Shown: one piece after another, positions 1 to 8,783 of the stretch | Numbering within the stretch: position 1 is the stretch's first letter | How the letters are laid out: each line of letters begins with the position of its first letter | Source: Aliarcobacter cryaerophilus | GTDB taxonomy: Bacteria > Campylobacterota > Campylobacteria > Campylobacterales > Arcobacteraceae | Assembly (NCBI RefSeq): GCF_014352935.1 | Contig: NZ_CP060694.1 | Coordinates: forward strand, 1,550,001 to 1,614,000 | DNA: 64,000 bases | Reading direction: 5' to 3' | Program-made: the position numbers and the translations under genes | The notes under the pieces: model-generated | What the model saw: only the letters and a program-made list of their open reading frames with translations | Databases searched by the model: none | What the model was told of the DNA's origin: nothing

Positions 1-961
1 CTGTTATAAATACTCTTTTTACATATAGTTTAATTCCACTTTGATAATCTGCTCTATACATATCCATTGGAGCAATTTTAGGAATGTAAAATAGTGTTGT
101 ATATTCGTTTACCCCTTCAGTTTTTGTATGTATTGTAAGAAGTGGATCTGAACTATCTTGAGAAATTGATTTATAGAAGTTATTATAATCTTCTTGTTTT
201 AATTTAGCTTTTGCTTGAGTCCAAAGTGCTGTTGCTGCATTTATTTGCTCATGTTTTCTCTCAGTTTTTTTAACTGCTTCTTTTCCTGCTTTTTTATCCT
301 CTTCACTTAACTCTTCTGTCACTTCTTCGTCATAATTTAAGAAAATTGGATAAGCAATATGATTTGAATATTTTTCAACTATATTTTTAATTCTATATTT
401 ACTTGCAAACTCACTTACCTCATCATCTTTTAATTTGATATAAATAACTGTTCCATTTGTCTCTTTTGTACAAGGTGCTAAATCAAACTCTCCAGTTCCA
501 GTTGAACTCCATTTATAAGCTGTATCTTCTCCAGCTTTTTTAGAGATTACATCAACTTTTTCTGCAACCATAAATACAGAATAAAATCCAACCCCAAATT
601 GACCAATTAAGTTTGAATCTTTTTTTGCATCACCTGTTAGTGCTTCAACAAAAGATTTAGTTCCAGATTTTGCAATAGTACCAATAGAGTTTATCATATC
701 CTCTTCATTCATACCAATACCATTATCCACAATAGTTAAAGATTTATCTTTTTCATCAAAAGATATATTAATTTCACCTTTCCAAGAAGCAAAGCTCTCT
801 TTTAATTTATCATCTGTAAGTCTTAAATAATTTAACTTATCAATAGCATCGCTTGAGTTTGATACAAGCTCTCTTATAAAAATCTCTTTATTTGAGTATA
901 AAGAGTGTGTCATTAGGTGAAGTAGTTGCCCTACTTCTGTTTGAAATTGATGTTTTGCCAT
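1..961 (-). CDS. htpG: Molecular chaperone HtpG (Hsp90), 5' part only
   Basis: Partial gene: the start codon lies at 959-961 and the C-terminal part runs off the left edge, so about 320 of roughly 620-650 residues are present. The N-terminal GHKL ATPase domain is clear: the start MAKHQFQTEVGQLLHLM, then RELVSNSSDAIDKL with the ATP/Mg-binding Asn, DNGIGM, and the glycine-rich lid GQFGVGFYS. The second half visible here begins the middle (client-binding) domain. Cytosolic ATP-dependent chaperone of stress proteins. A good Shine-Dalgarno (AAAAAGGAG) sits just upstream of the ATG. A CIRCE operator and TATAAT -10 lie about 100 bp upstream (1057-1083), pointing to HrcA heat-shock control. Identification is secure; the downstream neighbours are outside the window. 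Confidence 0.97.
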   Translation of the reverse strand, partial: MAKHQFQTEVGQLLHLMTHSLYSNKEIFIRELVSNSSDAIDKLNYLRLTDDKLKESFASWKGEINISFDEKDKSLTIVDNGIGMNEEDMINSIGTIAKSGTKSFVEALTGDAKKDSNLIGQFGVGFYSVFMVAEKVDVISKKAGEDTAYKWSSTGTGEFDLAPCTKETNGTVIYIKLKDDEVSEFASKYRIKNIVEKYSNHIAYPIFLNYDEEVTEELSEEDKKAGKEAVKKTERKHEQINAATALWTQAKAKLKQEDYNNFYKSISQDSSDPLLTIHTKTEGVNEYTTLFYIPKIAPMDMYRADYQSGIKLYVKRVFIT

Positions 962-1056
962 AAAAAATCTCCTTTTTTATATATTATAAATTTTTAAATT
1001 TTCAAAAAGGAATTTTATCAAACCTTTATTAAACTTGGCTAAAGTTTTTTATTTTT

Positions 1057-1083
1057 TTAGCACTATTATATATTGAGTGCTAA
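1057..1083 (-). promoter_or_regulatory. CIRCE operator overlapping the htpG promoter
   Basis: The sequence reads TTAGCACTA, nine bases, then GAGTGCTAA. This is the 9-9-9 architecture of the HrcA-bound CIRCE element (TTAGCACTC-N9-GAGTGCTAA) with one mismatch in the left arm. Read on the minus strand, the spacer and arm contain a consensus TATAAT at 1065-1070, so a transcript would start near 1058 and run toward htpG with a 5' UTR of about 95 nt. It could also affect the divergent diguanylate cyclase gene at 1205, whose own -10-like sequences (TATAAT at 1139-1144) lie well outside the operator. The rest of the 962-1204 gap is AT-rich with nothing else recognised. Confidence 0.88.
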
Positions 1084-1204
1084 AATAAAATTTTCTTAAG
1101 TTTTATTTATACTCTTATTTATAGTTTTATATTATATTTATAATAATTCATATAGAATAAAAACTTTATTTTTAAATTGAAAAAATAATTCTTTAGGAGA
1201 GATT

Positions 1205-2116
1205 ATGGAGTTCAAAAAACCAACTATTTTAGTTGTTGATGATATGACAACAACACTACTTTTAATTCATGATCTACTAAAAGATACATACGAAGTAAAA
1301 ATTGCAAAAAGCGGCACAAAAGCTCTTGAAATTTTAGAATCACCAAATGATATAGATTTGATTCTTTTAGATATTGAGATGCCTGATATTAATGGTTATG
1401 ATGTTTGCAGAAAAATAAAAAACAATGAAACTATAAAAAATATTCCAATAATTTTTATAACAGGAAGAACAAGTCAAGAAGATGAAGAGTATGGATTAAA
1501 CTTAGGAGCTATTGACTATATTACAAAACCATTTAACAAAGCAATTGTAAAACTAAGAATAAAAAACTATCTTGATTTAAAAATTAAAAATGATATGCTT
1601 GAAAAATTATCTATGTATGATGGTTTAACAAATATTAGAAATAGAAGATTTTTTGATGAAACTTTTGAAAAAACATTCAATGAAATAAAAAGAGATAAAA
1701 AATCTTTAGCTGTTTTGATGATAGATATAGATTTTTTCAAACCTTATAACGATAACTATGGTCATGGACAAGGAGATGAGACTTTAAGAAAAGTTGCAAA
1801 AGCTCTCGAAAAAACTATAAAAAGAGCATCTGATTTTGTTGCTCGTTATGGTGGTGAAGAGTTTGTAATTTTATTAAAAGATATAAACAAAGATGGTGTT
1901 GAAGCAGTTGCAAATAATCTTTTAAATGCTGTTCGAGAATTAAAAATCACTCATGAATTTTCAAAAATAGAAAACTATGTAACAATTAGTATTGGAGCAT
2001 CTTTTTACAACTCAAACTCTGATATTACAAAGCTAGAGTTACTGCTAAAAGCAGATGAAACTTTATATAGTGTTAAAAATAGTGGTAGAAATAATTTTGC
2101 AATCTTAGAGGTTTAG
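1205..2116 (+). CDS. Response regulator with GGDEF output (diguanylate cyclase, PleD-like)
   Basis: 303 residues. An N-terminal receiver domain (about 6-125) has the acidic pair D12/D13, the phospho-acceptor Asp56 (LILLDIEMP) and the conserved Lys in TKPF. It is joined to a GGDEF domain (about 130-300) with an intact active site GGEEF at 216-220. A canonical inhibitory I-site RxxD (RASD, 207-210) lies five residues before it. It should make cyclic di-GMP from GTP when phosphorylated and be product-inhibited. Start chosen by TAGGAGAG just upstream. Only 2 bp separate it from the following giant hybrid kinase, its obvious phosphodonor. Cytosolic. The output process it controls cannot be told from the sequence. 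Confidence 0.93.
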   Translation: MEFKKPTILVVDDMTTTLLLIHDLLKDTYEVKIAKSGTKALEILESPNDIDLILLDIEMPDINGYDVCRKIKNNETIKNIPIIFITGRTSQEDEEYGLNLGAIDYITKPFNKAIVKLRIKNYLDLKIKNDMLEKLSMYDGLTNIRNRRFFDETFEKTFNEIKRDKKSLAVLMIDIDFFKPYNDNYGHGQGDETLRKVAKALEKTIKRASDFVARYGGEEFVILLKDINKDGVEAVANNLLNAVRELKITHEFSKIENYVTISIGASFYNSNSDITKLELLLKADETLYSVKNSGRNNFAILEV

Positions 2117-2118
2117 TT

Positions 2119-5100
2119 ATGAAAAATGACTCTTTAAAGTATAAGTTTTTAGGTTTAATAATTTTTTTATTTTTAAGTTCATTTATTGCTTTTTTTTATA
2201 TTTTCTATGATTTTCAAAAACAAAAAATAAAGATTTTAAAAGATGAGCAAATTTTAAAAATAGATAACTCTTTCAATAAAAACATAGAAAAACATCTTAA
2301 AAGCTACTATCTTGATATTGCTAGAAAAATCTTCGATAGTGAAGATGATTATGAGATAAAATTGGCAATCAAAGAGAATGATAGAAAAAAATTAGAAAAA
2401 ATAACAGCAGAAAAATATAAGATTTTAGTAAAAAAAGATGAGTATATAACTCAAATGAACTTTTTTTCAAAAGATAAAATAAATATTTTAAGACTTCAAA
2501 AATTGGATTTATCAGGGGAAGAAGAGAGAGATAATAGACCTCTTCTAAATGATGCATTTAATACAAAAAAAGTTGTTTCTGGTTTTGAAAATGGTTTAAC
2601 AGGACTATCTTATAGAGTTATTATTCCATTATTTGATAATCAAAATGATTTTATAGGAGTTTTTGAAATTGGTATTTCTACAAAAAAACTACTAGATACA
2701 GTTACTTTTTTTAATAACATTGAAGGTGTTTTTTATAACAACTACAGTAACAACTTTTTAACATCAAAAGCTATTGATTCAAAATTTTTAGAATATCTAG
2801 AGAATTTTAAATATGAAGATAAAAATCAAGATATAGAGTTTGACAATAAACACTTAAATTTACAATTTTTTAATATCTTTTCAAATGATGGTAAAAATTT
2901 AGGAAATTTCATATTTTTTCACGATTTAACAAAATATTATGATGATTTTTACAATGTAGTTAAAAACTTAATTTTAATATCTTTATTTACAATTTTTATT
3001 ATATATTTAATAGTTGTTTATACTTTTAAAATATTTTATAAACAAATCTCTATTCAAAAAAATAGAGCAGAAAATATATTAGACTCTTCAAATAGTATAG
3101 TAATAGTAAGTAACAATGGTAAAAATTTAACACAAGCAAACCAAGCTTTTTTAAAGTTTTTTAATCTTAAATCTATTTCAGAGTTTACAAAAAAATATAA
3201 CTGTATTTGTGACCATTTTATAGAAGAAAAAAATTATTTATCTTCACAAATAGGGGAACTAAGCTGGGTTGAATATATTTCAAAAAATCCAAATAAAACT
3301 CACTTTGCAAAAATGAAAAAAGATAACAAATTTCATACTTTTAAAGTGTTTATAAAAAATATAAATGACGCAATTTTTGATTTAAATGAAGTTGTAGTTA
3401 CTTTTGAAGATATTACACAAGAGCTTGAAAATGAAGAGTTATTAAAACAGAGTTTAAAATACAATCAAGCACTATTTGATAATACACCTGTTGCTATATT
3501 TTTAGCCTCATCTAATAGAGTTATATTAAATTTAAATAACACTGCTTGTGAAATTTTTGGTTATACAAAAGAGGAGCTACTTAATCAAAGTTTTGAAAGA
3601 ATTCACCTTTCAAAAGAGTCTTTTGATAAATTCTCACTAGAGTATAAAAAATTTGAAAACTCTATTTTAACAAATTTTGAGTTTCCTCTTAAACACAAGA
3701 ATGGAAATACTATTTTTTGCTCTCTTTTTGGTACACCTCTTGATAATAGTGATTTATCAAAAGGATTTATTTGGACACTATTAGATATTACAGAGAAAAA
3801 ACTTACAGAAAAGGCTTTGATAAAAGAGAGAAATCTTTTTTCCAATGGTCCAGTTGTGGTAGTTGAGTGGAAATTTGATAAAAATTGGACTGTAAAATAT
3901 ATCTCATCGAACTGTGAAACAGTTTTAGGATATACAAAAGATGAGATGCTTTCACAAAATTTTGATTATTCATCAATAATTCATAAAGATGATTTACAAA
4001 GAGTTTCAAAAGAGGTTAGTTTTTATACAAAAGATAAAAACTCTTATGAACAATCTTACAGAGTTCGTCTTAAAAATGGAGAGTATCGTTGGTTTTATGA
4101 TTTTAACCATGTAATAAAAAACTCTTCTGGAGAGATTGAATCTATAAGAGGATATATGTTTGATCAAACTCAATTAAAAGAGAGTGAAATAATATTACAA
4201 AAAATGAATGAAGAGTTAAAACTTCAAAAAGATATTGCACAAAAAGCAAATGAGTCAAAAAATCAGTTTTTGGCAAATATGAGTCATGAAATGAGAACTC
4301 CTATGAATGCAATTATAGGTTTAAGTGAACTTTTGGCGGATACAAAAATTGATGAACAACAGTATGATTTTATAAAAAAAATAAATACTTCTTCTAAACT
4401 ACTTTTAGGAATTATCAGTGATATTTTAGATTTTTCAAAAATTGAAACAGGTAATTTTGATTTAGATTTAAAAGCTTTCTCTTTGGAGAATTTATTATCT
4501 CAATTAAATGTAGTTTTTTCTCACATTGATAATTACAAGCACATTGAACTATATTTTTATAATAAATCAGGAAATCCAAAAATTGTTTTTTGTGATGAGT
4601 TAAGAATATTGCAAGTTCTAACAAATTTCATAAACAATGCTTTAAAATTTACAAATAAGGGAAATATTACTTTAAAGATAGAACTTCTTGAAAAAATATC
4701 TGCAAATAGTGCAAAAATAAGATTTAGTGTGCAAGATACAGGAATTGGAATGAGCAAAGATGAAATTTCAAATCTATTTAAACCTTTTGTTCAAGCAGAT
4801 AACTCTACAACTAGAAAATATGGGGGAACTGGATTGGGATTATCAATCTCAGAAAGAATAGTAAACTCTTTGGGTAGCACAATAGAGGTACAAAGTCAAA
4901 AAGATTTAGGAACTGAATTTAGTTTTACTATAAATATGGAAGTTTTAGAGTGGTCAAAAGAAAATTTACCAAATAGTAAAAAATTTAAAATTTTAATAGT
5001 TGATGATCAAGAAATTTCAAGAGTAATATTAAAAGATATTCTAGAAAAATTTGATTATGTTACTTATGAAGCAAAAGATGGAATTGAATCAATAGAGATG

Positions 5101-6396
5101 GTAAAAGAAGCTGAAGCTTCAAATGAACCTTTTGATTTTATTCTTATGGATTGGAATATGCCTAGATTAAATGGGAAGGAGGCAATTAAAAAAATTTATG
5201 AATTGTATAATCAAAAAGAGATTAAAAAAAATGTTCCTTCTATTTTAATGGTTTCAGCTTACTCAAAAGATGAGATAAATTTAGATGATGTCCATATTGA
5301 TAACTTCTTAACTAAACCTATTACGAGTTCGACTCTTTTTGATGCCTTAGCACAGATAAAAAAAGGGATAGTAAAAGAGATAAATTCTTCAGATATACAT
5401 AAAGATGCTCCAAATCTTTTTGGTTTAAAAATTTTATTGGTTGAAGATAATGAAATAAATCAAGAAGTAGCTTCAATGTTTTTACAAAAAGCACAAATTG
5501 AAGTAGATATTGCAAACAATGGTTTAGAAGCGGTTGAAATATACAAAAAAAATCAAGGAAAATATGATTTAATTTTAATGGATTTACAAATGCCTATTTT
5601 AAGTGGTTATGATGCAACGATACAAATTCGTGAATTTGACAAAAATATTACAATAGTTGCTCTTACTGCTGCTGCTATGATAGAAGATAAAGAAAAAGTA
5701 CTAAAATTTGGAATGAACGATCACTTAAGTAAGCCAATAAATAGCAGTGAGCTATATAATACAATTATTAAATACTCAAAAAAAATAACTAAAAAAGACC
5801 TTATATATTCAAAATCACTAAGTGATGAAAATATTGTTTTAGATTGGGAATTCTTAGAAAAATCTTTAAGTAATAAAGAACTAATAAATAAACTTTTAAA
5901 TAAGTTTATTGAACAACTAAACACAGATTTTGCTTCTATTGTAGAAAAAGTTAGAGAAAATAGTATTGATGCACCATCTTTAATTCATGGATTAAAAGGT
6001 GTTAGTGGAAATTTAGGAGCAAATTCTCTTTTTGAAATTTGCAAAAAAATAGATAGTAAATTTAAAAACAAAAATGCAGTAAATTCAGTAGAAATTTCAA
6101 CTTTAGAAGAAGAGATAGCCAAAGTTAAATTTGAACTAAAACATTTAGATAGTACAAAAAACCAATTAAATAAGGAAAATATAAATATTTTAAGCAAAAT
6201 AGAGTTCAAAGAACTTATAAATAGTATAAAAAAAGATTTAAAAGATGGTAGTGTAATCCTTGAAGAAACTTTGGAAAAACTATACTTAAATTTAAAAAAT
6301 AGCTTGAGTAATGAAGATATAAAAACTTTAAAAGATTTTATTGATGATTTTGAATACTCTAAAGCTTTAGATATTTTAGAAAAGTTGGATGTTTAA
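2119..6396 (+). CDS. Hybrid sensor histidine kinase: Cache-like sensor, PAS x3, HisKA, HATPase, REC x2, Hpt
   Basis: 1425 residues. Two membrane segments (about 10-30 and 284-306) enclose a roughly 250-residue periplasmic domain resembling a double Cache sensor (the stretch with DNRPLLNDAF and GLSYRVIIPLFD). Then come three PAS-like regions (about 315-430, 445-560, 575-690) and HisKA with His723 in NMSHEMRTPMNAIIG. HATPase follows with the N-box at Asn839 (FINNALKFT) and GTGLGLSI. Two receivers (phospho-acceptors Asp1011 and Asp1155) precede a C-terminal Hpt domain with His1290 (HGLKGVSGNLG). This is a complete internal phosphorelay, His-Asp-His, able to hand phosphate to the adjacent REC-GGDEF protein. 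The two genes form an operon 2 bp apart. The ligand is unknown. About 100 residues after Hpt match no domain I recognise. Confidence 0.92.
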   Translation: MKNDSLKYKFLGLIIFLFLSSFIAFFYIFYDFQKQKIKILKDEQILKIDNSFNKNIEKHLKSYYLDIARKIFDSEDDYEIKLAIKENDRKKLEKITAEKYKILVKKDEYITQMNFFSKDKINILRLQKLDLSGEEERDNRPLLNDAFNTKKVVSGFENGLTGLSYRVIIPLFDNQNDFIGVFEIGISTKKLLDTVTFFNNIEGVFYNNYSNNFLTSKAIDSKFLEYLENFKYEDKNQDIEFDNKHLNLQFFNIFSNDGKNLGNFIFFHDLTKYYDDFYNVVKNLILISLFTIFIIYLIVVYTFKIFYKQISIQKNRAENILDSSNSIVIVSNNGKNLTQANQAFLKFFNLKSISEFTKKYNCICDHFIEEKNYLSSQIGELSWVEYISKNPNKTHFAKMKKDNKFHTFKVFIKNINDAIFDLNEVVVTFEDITQELENEELLKQSLKYNQALFDNTPVAIFLASSNRVILNLNNTACEIFGYTKEELLNQSFERIHLSKESFDKFSLEYKKFENSILTNFEFPLKHKNGNTIFCSLFGTPLDNSDLSKGFIWTLLDITEKKLTEKALIKERNLFSNGPVVVVEWKFDKNWTVKYISSNCETVLGYTKDEMLSQNFDYSSIIHKDDLQRVSKEVSFYTKDKNSYEQSYRVRLKNGEYRWFYDFNHVIKNSSGEIESIRGYMFDQTQLKESEIILQKMNEELKLQKDIAQKANESKNQFLANMSHEMRTPMNAIIGLSELLADTKIDEQQYDFIKKINTSSKLLLGIISDILDFSKIETGNFDLDLKAFSLENLLSQLNVVFSHIDNYKHIELYFYNKSGNPKIVFCDELRILQVLTNFINNALKFTNKGNITLKIELLEKISANSAKIRFSVQDTGIGMSKDEISNLFKPFVQADNSTTRKYGGTGLGLSISERIVNSLGSTIEVQSQKDLGTEFSFTINMEVLEWSKENLPNSKKFKILIVDDQEISRVILKDILEKFDYVTYEAKDGIESIEMVKEAEASNEPFDFILMDWNMPRLNGKEAIKKIYELYNQKEIKKNVPSILMVSAYSKDEINLDDVHIDNFLTKPITSSTLFDALAQIKKGIVKEINSSDIHKDAPNLFGLKILLVEDNEINQEVASMFLQKAQIEVDIANNGLEAVEIYKKNQGKYDLILMDLQMPILSGYDATIQIREFDKNITIVALTAAAMIEDKEKVLKFGMNDHLSKPINSSELYNTIIKYSKKITKKDLIYSKSLSDENIVLDWEFLEKSLSNKELINKLLNKFIEQLNTDFASIVEKVRENSIDAPSLIHGLKGVSGNLGANSLFEICKKIDSKFKNKNAVNSVEISTLEEEIAKVKFELKHLDSTKNQLNKENINILSKIEFKELINSIKKDLKDGSVILEETLEKLYLNLKNSLSNEDIKTLKDFIDDFEYSKALDILEKLDV

Positions 6397-6467
6397 TATA
6401 ATTAAACTCCAATTTATAATTGGTAAAGTCTGATAAATTATCGTAAAATAAAAAATATAGCTTTTGA

Positions 6468-6473
6468 TATAAT
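6468..6473 (+). promoter_or_regulatory. Predicted -10 element for the 6503 membrane gene and ciaB
   Basis: Consensus TATAAT 30 bp before the ATG of the small membrane gene, in a T-rich context as usual for Campylobacterota sigma70 promoters, which often lack a clear -35. A start near 6480 would give a 5' UTR of about 23 nt. The two genes downstream are separated by only 10 bp and probably share this promoter. Confidence 0.5.
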
Positions 6474-6502
6474 ACTAGCTTTAAAAAATAGGAGAAAATA
6501 TT

Positions 6503-6811
6503 ATGGAAATAATGGTAGAAATTTGGAAGTACTGGTTTTTTATAGGTACATTTATAATTCTATTAGTTTTAAAAATAGAAATTTCTGCAATTAAAGATAG
6601 AATAAATGGTGCAAATGGCTTTATTTGGACAATGATAAATCTCATTCTAGCAATTGCAACAGGTATTTTATGGATAATTTCAATAATTTTTATGGAGTTA
6701 GGAACACTATTTTTATATCTATTTTATTCTATTATATATTTTATAATCAATATAAAAGTATCATCTTTGATATTTGATTATTATTCAAACAAACGCAATA
6801 ATAAGCATTAA
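6503..6811 (+). CDS. Small integral membrane protein of unknown function
   Basis: 102 residues and largely hydrophobic. Membrane segments lie at about 8-25 (WKYWFFIGTFIILLVLKI) and about 38-90, the latter probably two or three spans around a short turn. There is no signal peptide and no catalytic motif. The start is supported by TAGGAG nine bases upstream; a second in-frame ATG lies at codon 4. The C-terminus is basic (NKRNNKH), presumably cytosolic. The stop lies 10 bp before the ciaB start codon and ciaB has its own AAAGGAG, so the two are likely cotranscribed. I do not recognise the family, and co-function with CiaB is only a positional inference. Confidence 0.7.
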   Translation: MEIMVEIWKYWFFIGTFIILLVLKIEISAIKDRINGANGFIWTMINLILAIATGILWIISIIFMELGTLFLYLFYSIIYFIINIKVSSLIFDYYSNKRNNKH

Positions 6812-6821
6812 AAGGAGAAAA

Positions 6822-8714
6822 ATGACAAAAAACCAATTTATATATGATTTACAAAAAATTTATGACTATTTAGACAATGAAAAAGCAAAAACAAATGAGT
6901 TATTAAAATTTTTAGAAGATAAAGAGTTTGACAAATTATCATTAATTGATGATTTTGCAAAGAGTTTAGATTTGAAAATGAGTGATGATTTAAGATTTGC
7001 ACTTGTTACAAGGCTTGTAAATTTAAGAGATGATAGTTTAGTTCAAGTTTTGAAAAAACTTGAAAAGAGTGAAGAAGAGATTATTGAAATTCAAGAAAAA
7101 GCGTATCAATTTGTAAAAAAATATTGGCATGAAAAACATAAAAACTTAATAGATTTTATAGTTCAAAACAATCTTTTAACTCCTTTTTATAGAGAAATTT
7201 TTATTGGAGTTTACAATGTTGGTCTTGCGATGTCATCTTGGCAAAGCTCTTGGACAGCACACATAATAAATAAAATAAATAAAGAGCTAAGTGCTAAATT
7301 TGAAGGCAATGAAGAAAAAATTATGAAATATCTTGAAGATGAAAAGCTTCTTGATTTAGGACATGGTGGAATAGTTGCTGATAGATGTTATTCAGCACTT
7401 GTAAAAGAGAATGAAAATTATACTTCAAAAGCATATATAAAAGCTTTCAAAAAAGAGGTTACACAAGTTGTAGATTCTCTTGAAGAGTTTGTAGATAAAT
7501 TAATTGAGCTTGAAGATGAAATTTATAATCAAAAATGGGATTACATAAAATATATTCAAAGTTTAATTGTAGCATTTAGTGAAGATAAAACAGATGAGCT
7601 TGTAAATAAATGGGCAAATGTAGATAGAGCTTGGATGAAAATAACTACACCTATTCAAATAGGTCATCCACTTGAATATTATGAAGACCACTTTAGAAAA
7701 GCTGTTGCACTAGAGTGGGATATTAGACTCACAAATCCAAAATTTGCTCAAAATGACCATAGAGTAAATAAAATAAAATCAGCATTTACAAAGATTTTTA
7801 ATAGTTTTGAGCAAAATTCAAAAAGTGAAGAGTACAAAAAAATATTTGATTTTAGCTTCAAATCACTTGATAAAGTACAACTTTATGTTGGTCGACCAGC
7901 ACTGTTTTTTGGAGCTGAACTAAATGGATTATTTTCAGCTCAAGTTGTACCAAATGATGAAGTTGTAAGTCTTGAAGAGGGTAAAAAAATATTTGCATTT
8001 TCTGATGAGATTTTACAAAGTAGTCGTGCTAAACCATTCTTAAAACTTAGCCGTGAGATATTTGGACAAGAGTTATTAACAAAAGATAGAAATTTTCTTT
8101 TTAAACAAACAGCTTCATGGCATAGTGTTTATGATATTACGACTATTGGGCATGAATATGGGCATATCTTATGGTGCGATGAAGAGACAGAGAGTTTTAT
8201 GAATAAAACAGGAAATTTTAAAAATATAGAAGAGTTTAAAGCAACAACTGGAGGATTAATCTCATATTTACTTGATGAAAAAGATGATGAAAAACATCTA
8301 AAAGAAGCTATTTTAATAGATTTAATAAAAAGAAGTGTTGGACTTATCTCTTGGATGGAAGTTGATGAAGTTCAACCTTATTATTGCGAAGGCTTAATTC
8401 ATCTTTGCGCTCTTTTTGAAAGTAATATTTTAACTTGGGATGAAGAGAAAAAAGAGCTAAAAATTGATTTAGAAGATGAAAAATTTGAAAAACTAAAAGT
8501 TTGGTATATCAAAAATTATACTGCTTTAGCAAAACACTATTTAGAAAAACTAGATGCTACAAAGTTTTTGAATATTTATGCTACTAAAAAAGATAAATAT
8601 TTTATGCCAAATGATGAAAATATAAAATCTTTTGTAGAATATTATTTCAAAAGGTATCAAGAGATAGGTCAAGAGTTAGATACTTTTGATAAAAAAGAGA
8701 ATTACATAAAATAG
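6822..8714 (+). CDS. ciaB: CiaB family protein (Campylobacter invasion antigen B) with HEYGH motif
   Basis: 630 residues, mostly charged and alpha-helical, with no signal peptide or membrane segment. Overall sequence and length fit CiaB, described in C. jejuni as a secreted protein needed for host-cell invasion (C. jejuni CiaB is about 610 residues). I start at 6822 because AAAGGAG precedes that ATG; an upstream in-frame start at 6774 would overlap the previous gene and lacks a ribosome site. The C-terminal third contains TTIGHEYGHIL (His444, Glu445, His448), followed 22 residues later by EEFKATTGG (Glu470/Glu471). This arrangement looks like a zinc metallopeptidase HExxH plus downstream Glu ligand, distantly reminiscent of dipeptidyl-peptidase III-type enzymes. 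A strong terminator follows. Family call is confident; enzymatic activity is inference. Confidence 0.82.
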   Translation: MTKNQFIYDLQKIYDYLDNEKAKTNELLKFLEDKEFDKLSLIDDFAKSLDLKMSDDLRFALVTRLVNLRDDSLVQVLKKLEKSEEEIIEIQEKAYQFVKKYWHEKHKNLIDFIVQNNLLTPFYREIFIGVYNVGLAMSSWQSSWTAHIINKINKELSAKFEGNEEKIMKYLEDEKLLDLGHGGIVADRCYSALVKENENYTSKAYIKAFKKEVTQVVDSLEEFVDKLIELEDEIYNQKWDYIKYIQSLIVAFSEDKTDELVNKWANVDRAWMKITTPIQIGHPLEYYEDHFRKAVALEWDIRLTNPKFAQNDHRVNKIKSAFTKIFNSFEQNSKSEEYKKIFDFSFKSLDKVQLYVGRPALFFGAELNGLFSAQVVPNDEVVSLEEGKKIFAFSDEILQSSRAKPFLKLSREIFGQELLTKDRNFLFKQTASWHSVYDITTIGHEYGHILWCDEETESFMNKTGNFKNIEEFKATTGGLISYLLDEKDDEKHLKEAILIDLIKRSVGLISWMEVDEVQPYYCEGLIHLCALFESNILTWDEEKKELKIDLEDEKFEKLKVWYIKNYTALAKHYLEKLDATKFLNIYATKKDKYFMPNDENIKSFVEYYFKRYQEIGQELDTFDKKENYIK

Positions 8715-8720
8715 CTATTT

Positions 8721-8755
8721 CTATCATAACCACTATTTTAAGATGGTTATGATAG
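8721..8755. terminator. Bidirectional terminator between ciaB and the agmatinase-like gene
   Basis: Perfect 12-bp inverted repeat (CTATCATAACCA at 8721-8732 and its complement at 8744-8755) with an 11-nt loop and a T-rich tail on the plus side. It lies between convergent genes and can serve both. Confidence 0.8.
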
Positions 8756-8783
8756 TTTAAATTTTTAGTATAGTTTTAAAACT

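Noticed and set aside
983-988. A second TATAAT close to htpG as the main promoter
   Set aside because: A start from it would fall at the edge of the ribosome site; the CIRCE-embedded TATAAT at 1065-1070 gives a more reasonable leader.
6409-6423. CCAATT-TAT-AATTGG hairpin after the hybrid kinase as a terminator
   Set aside because: Only 6 AT-rich base pairs and no T run; too weak to call.
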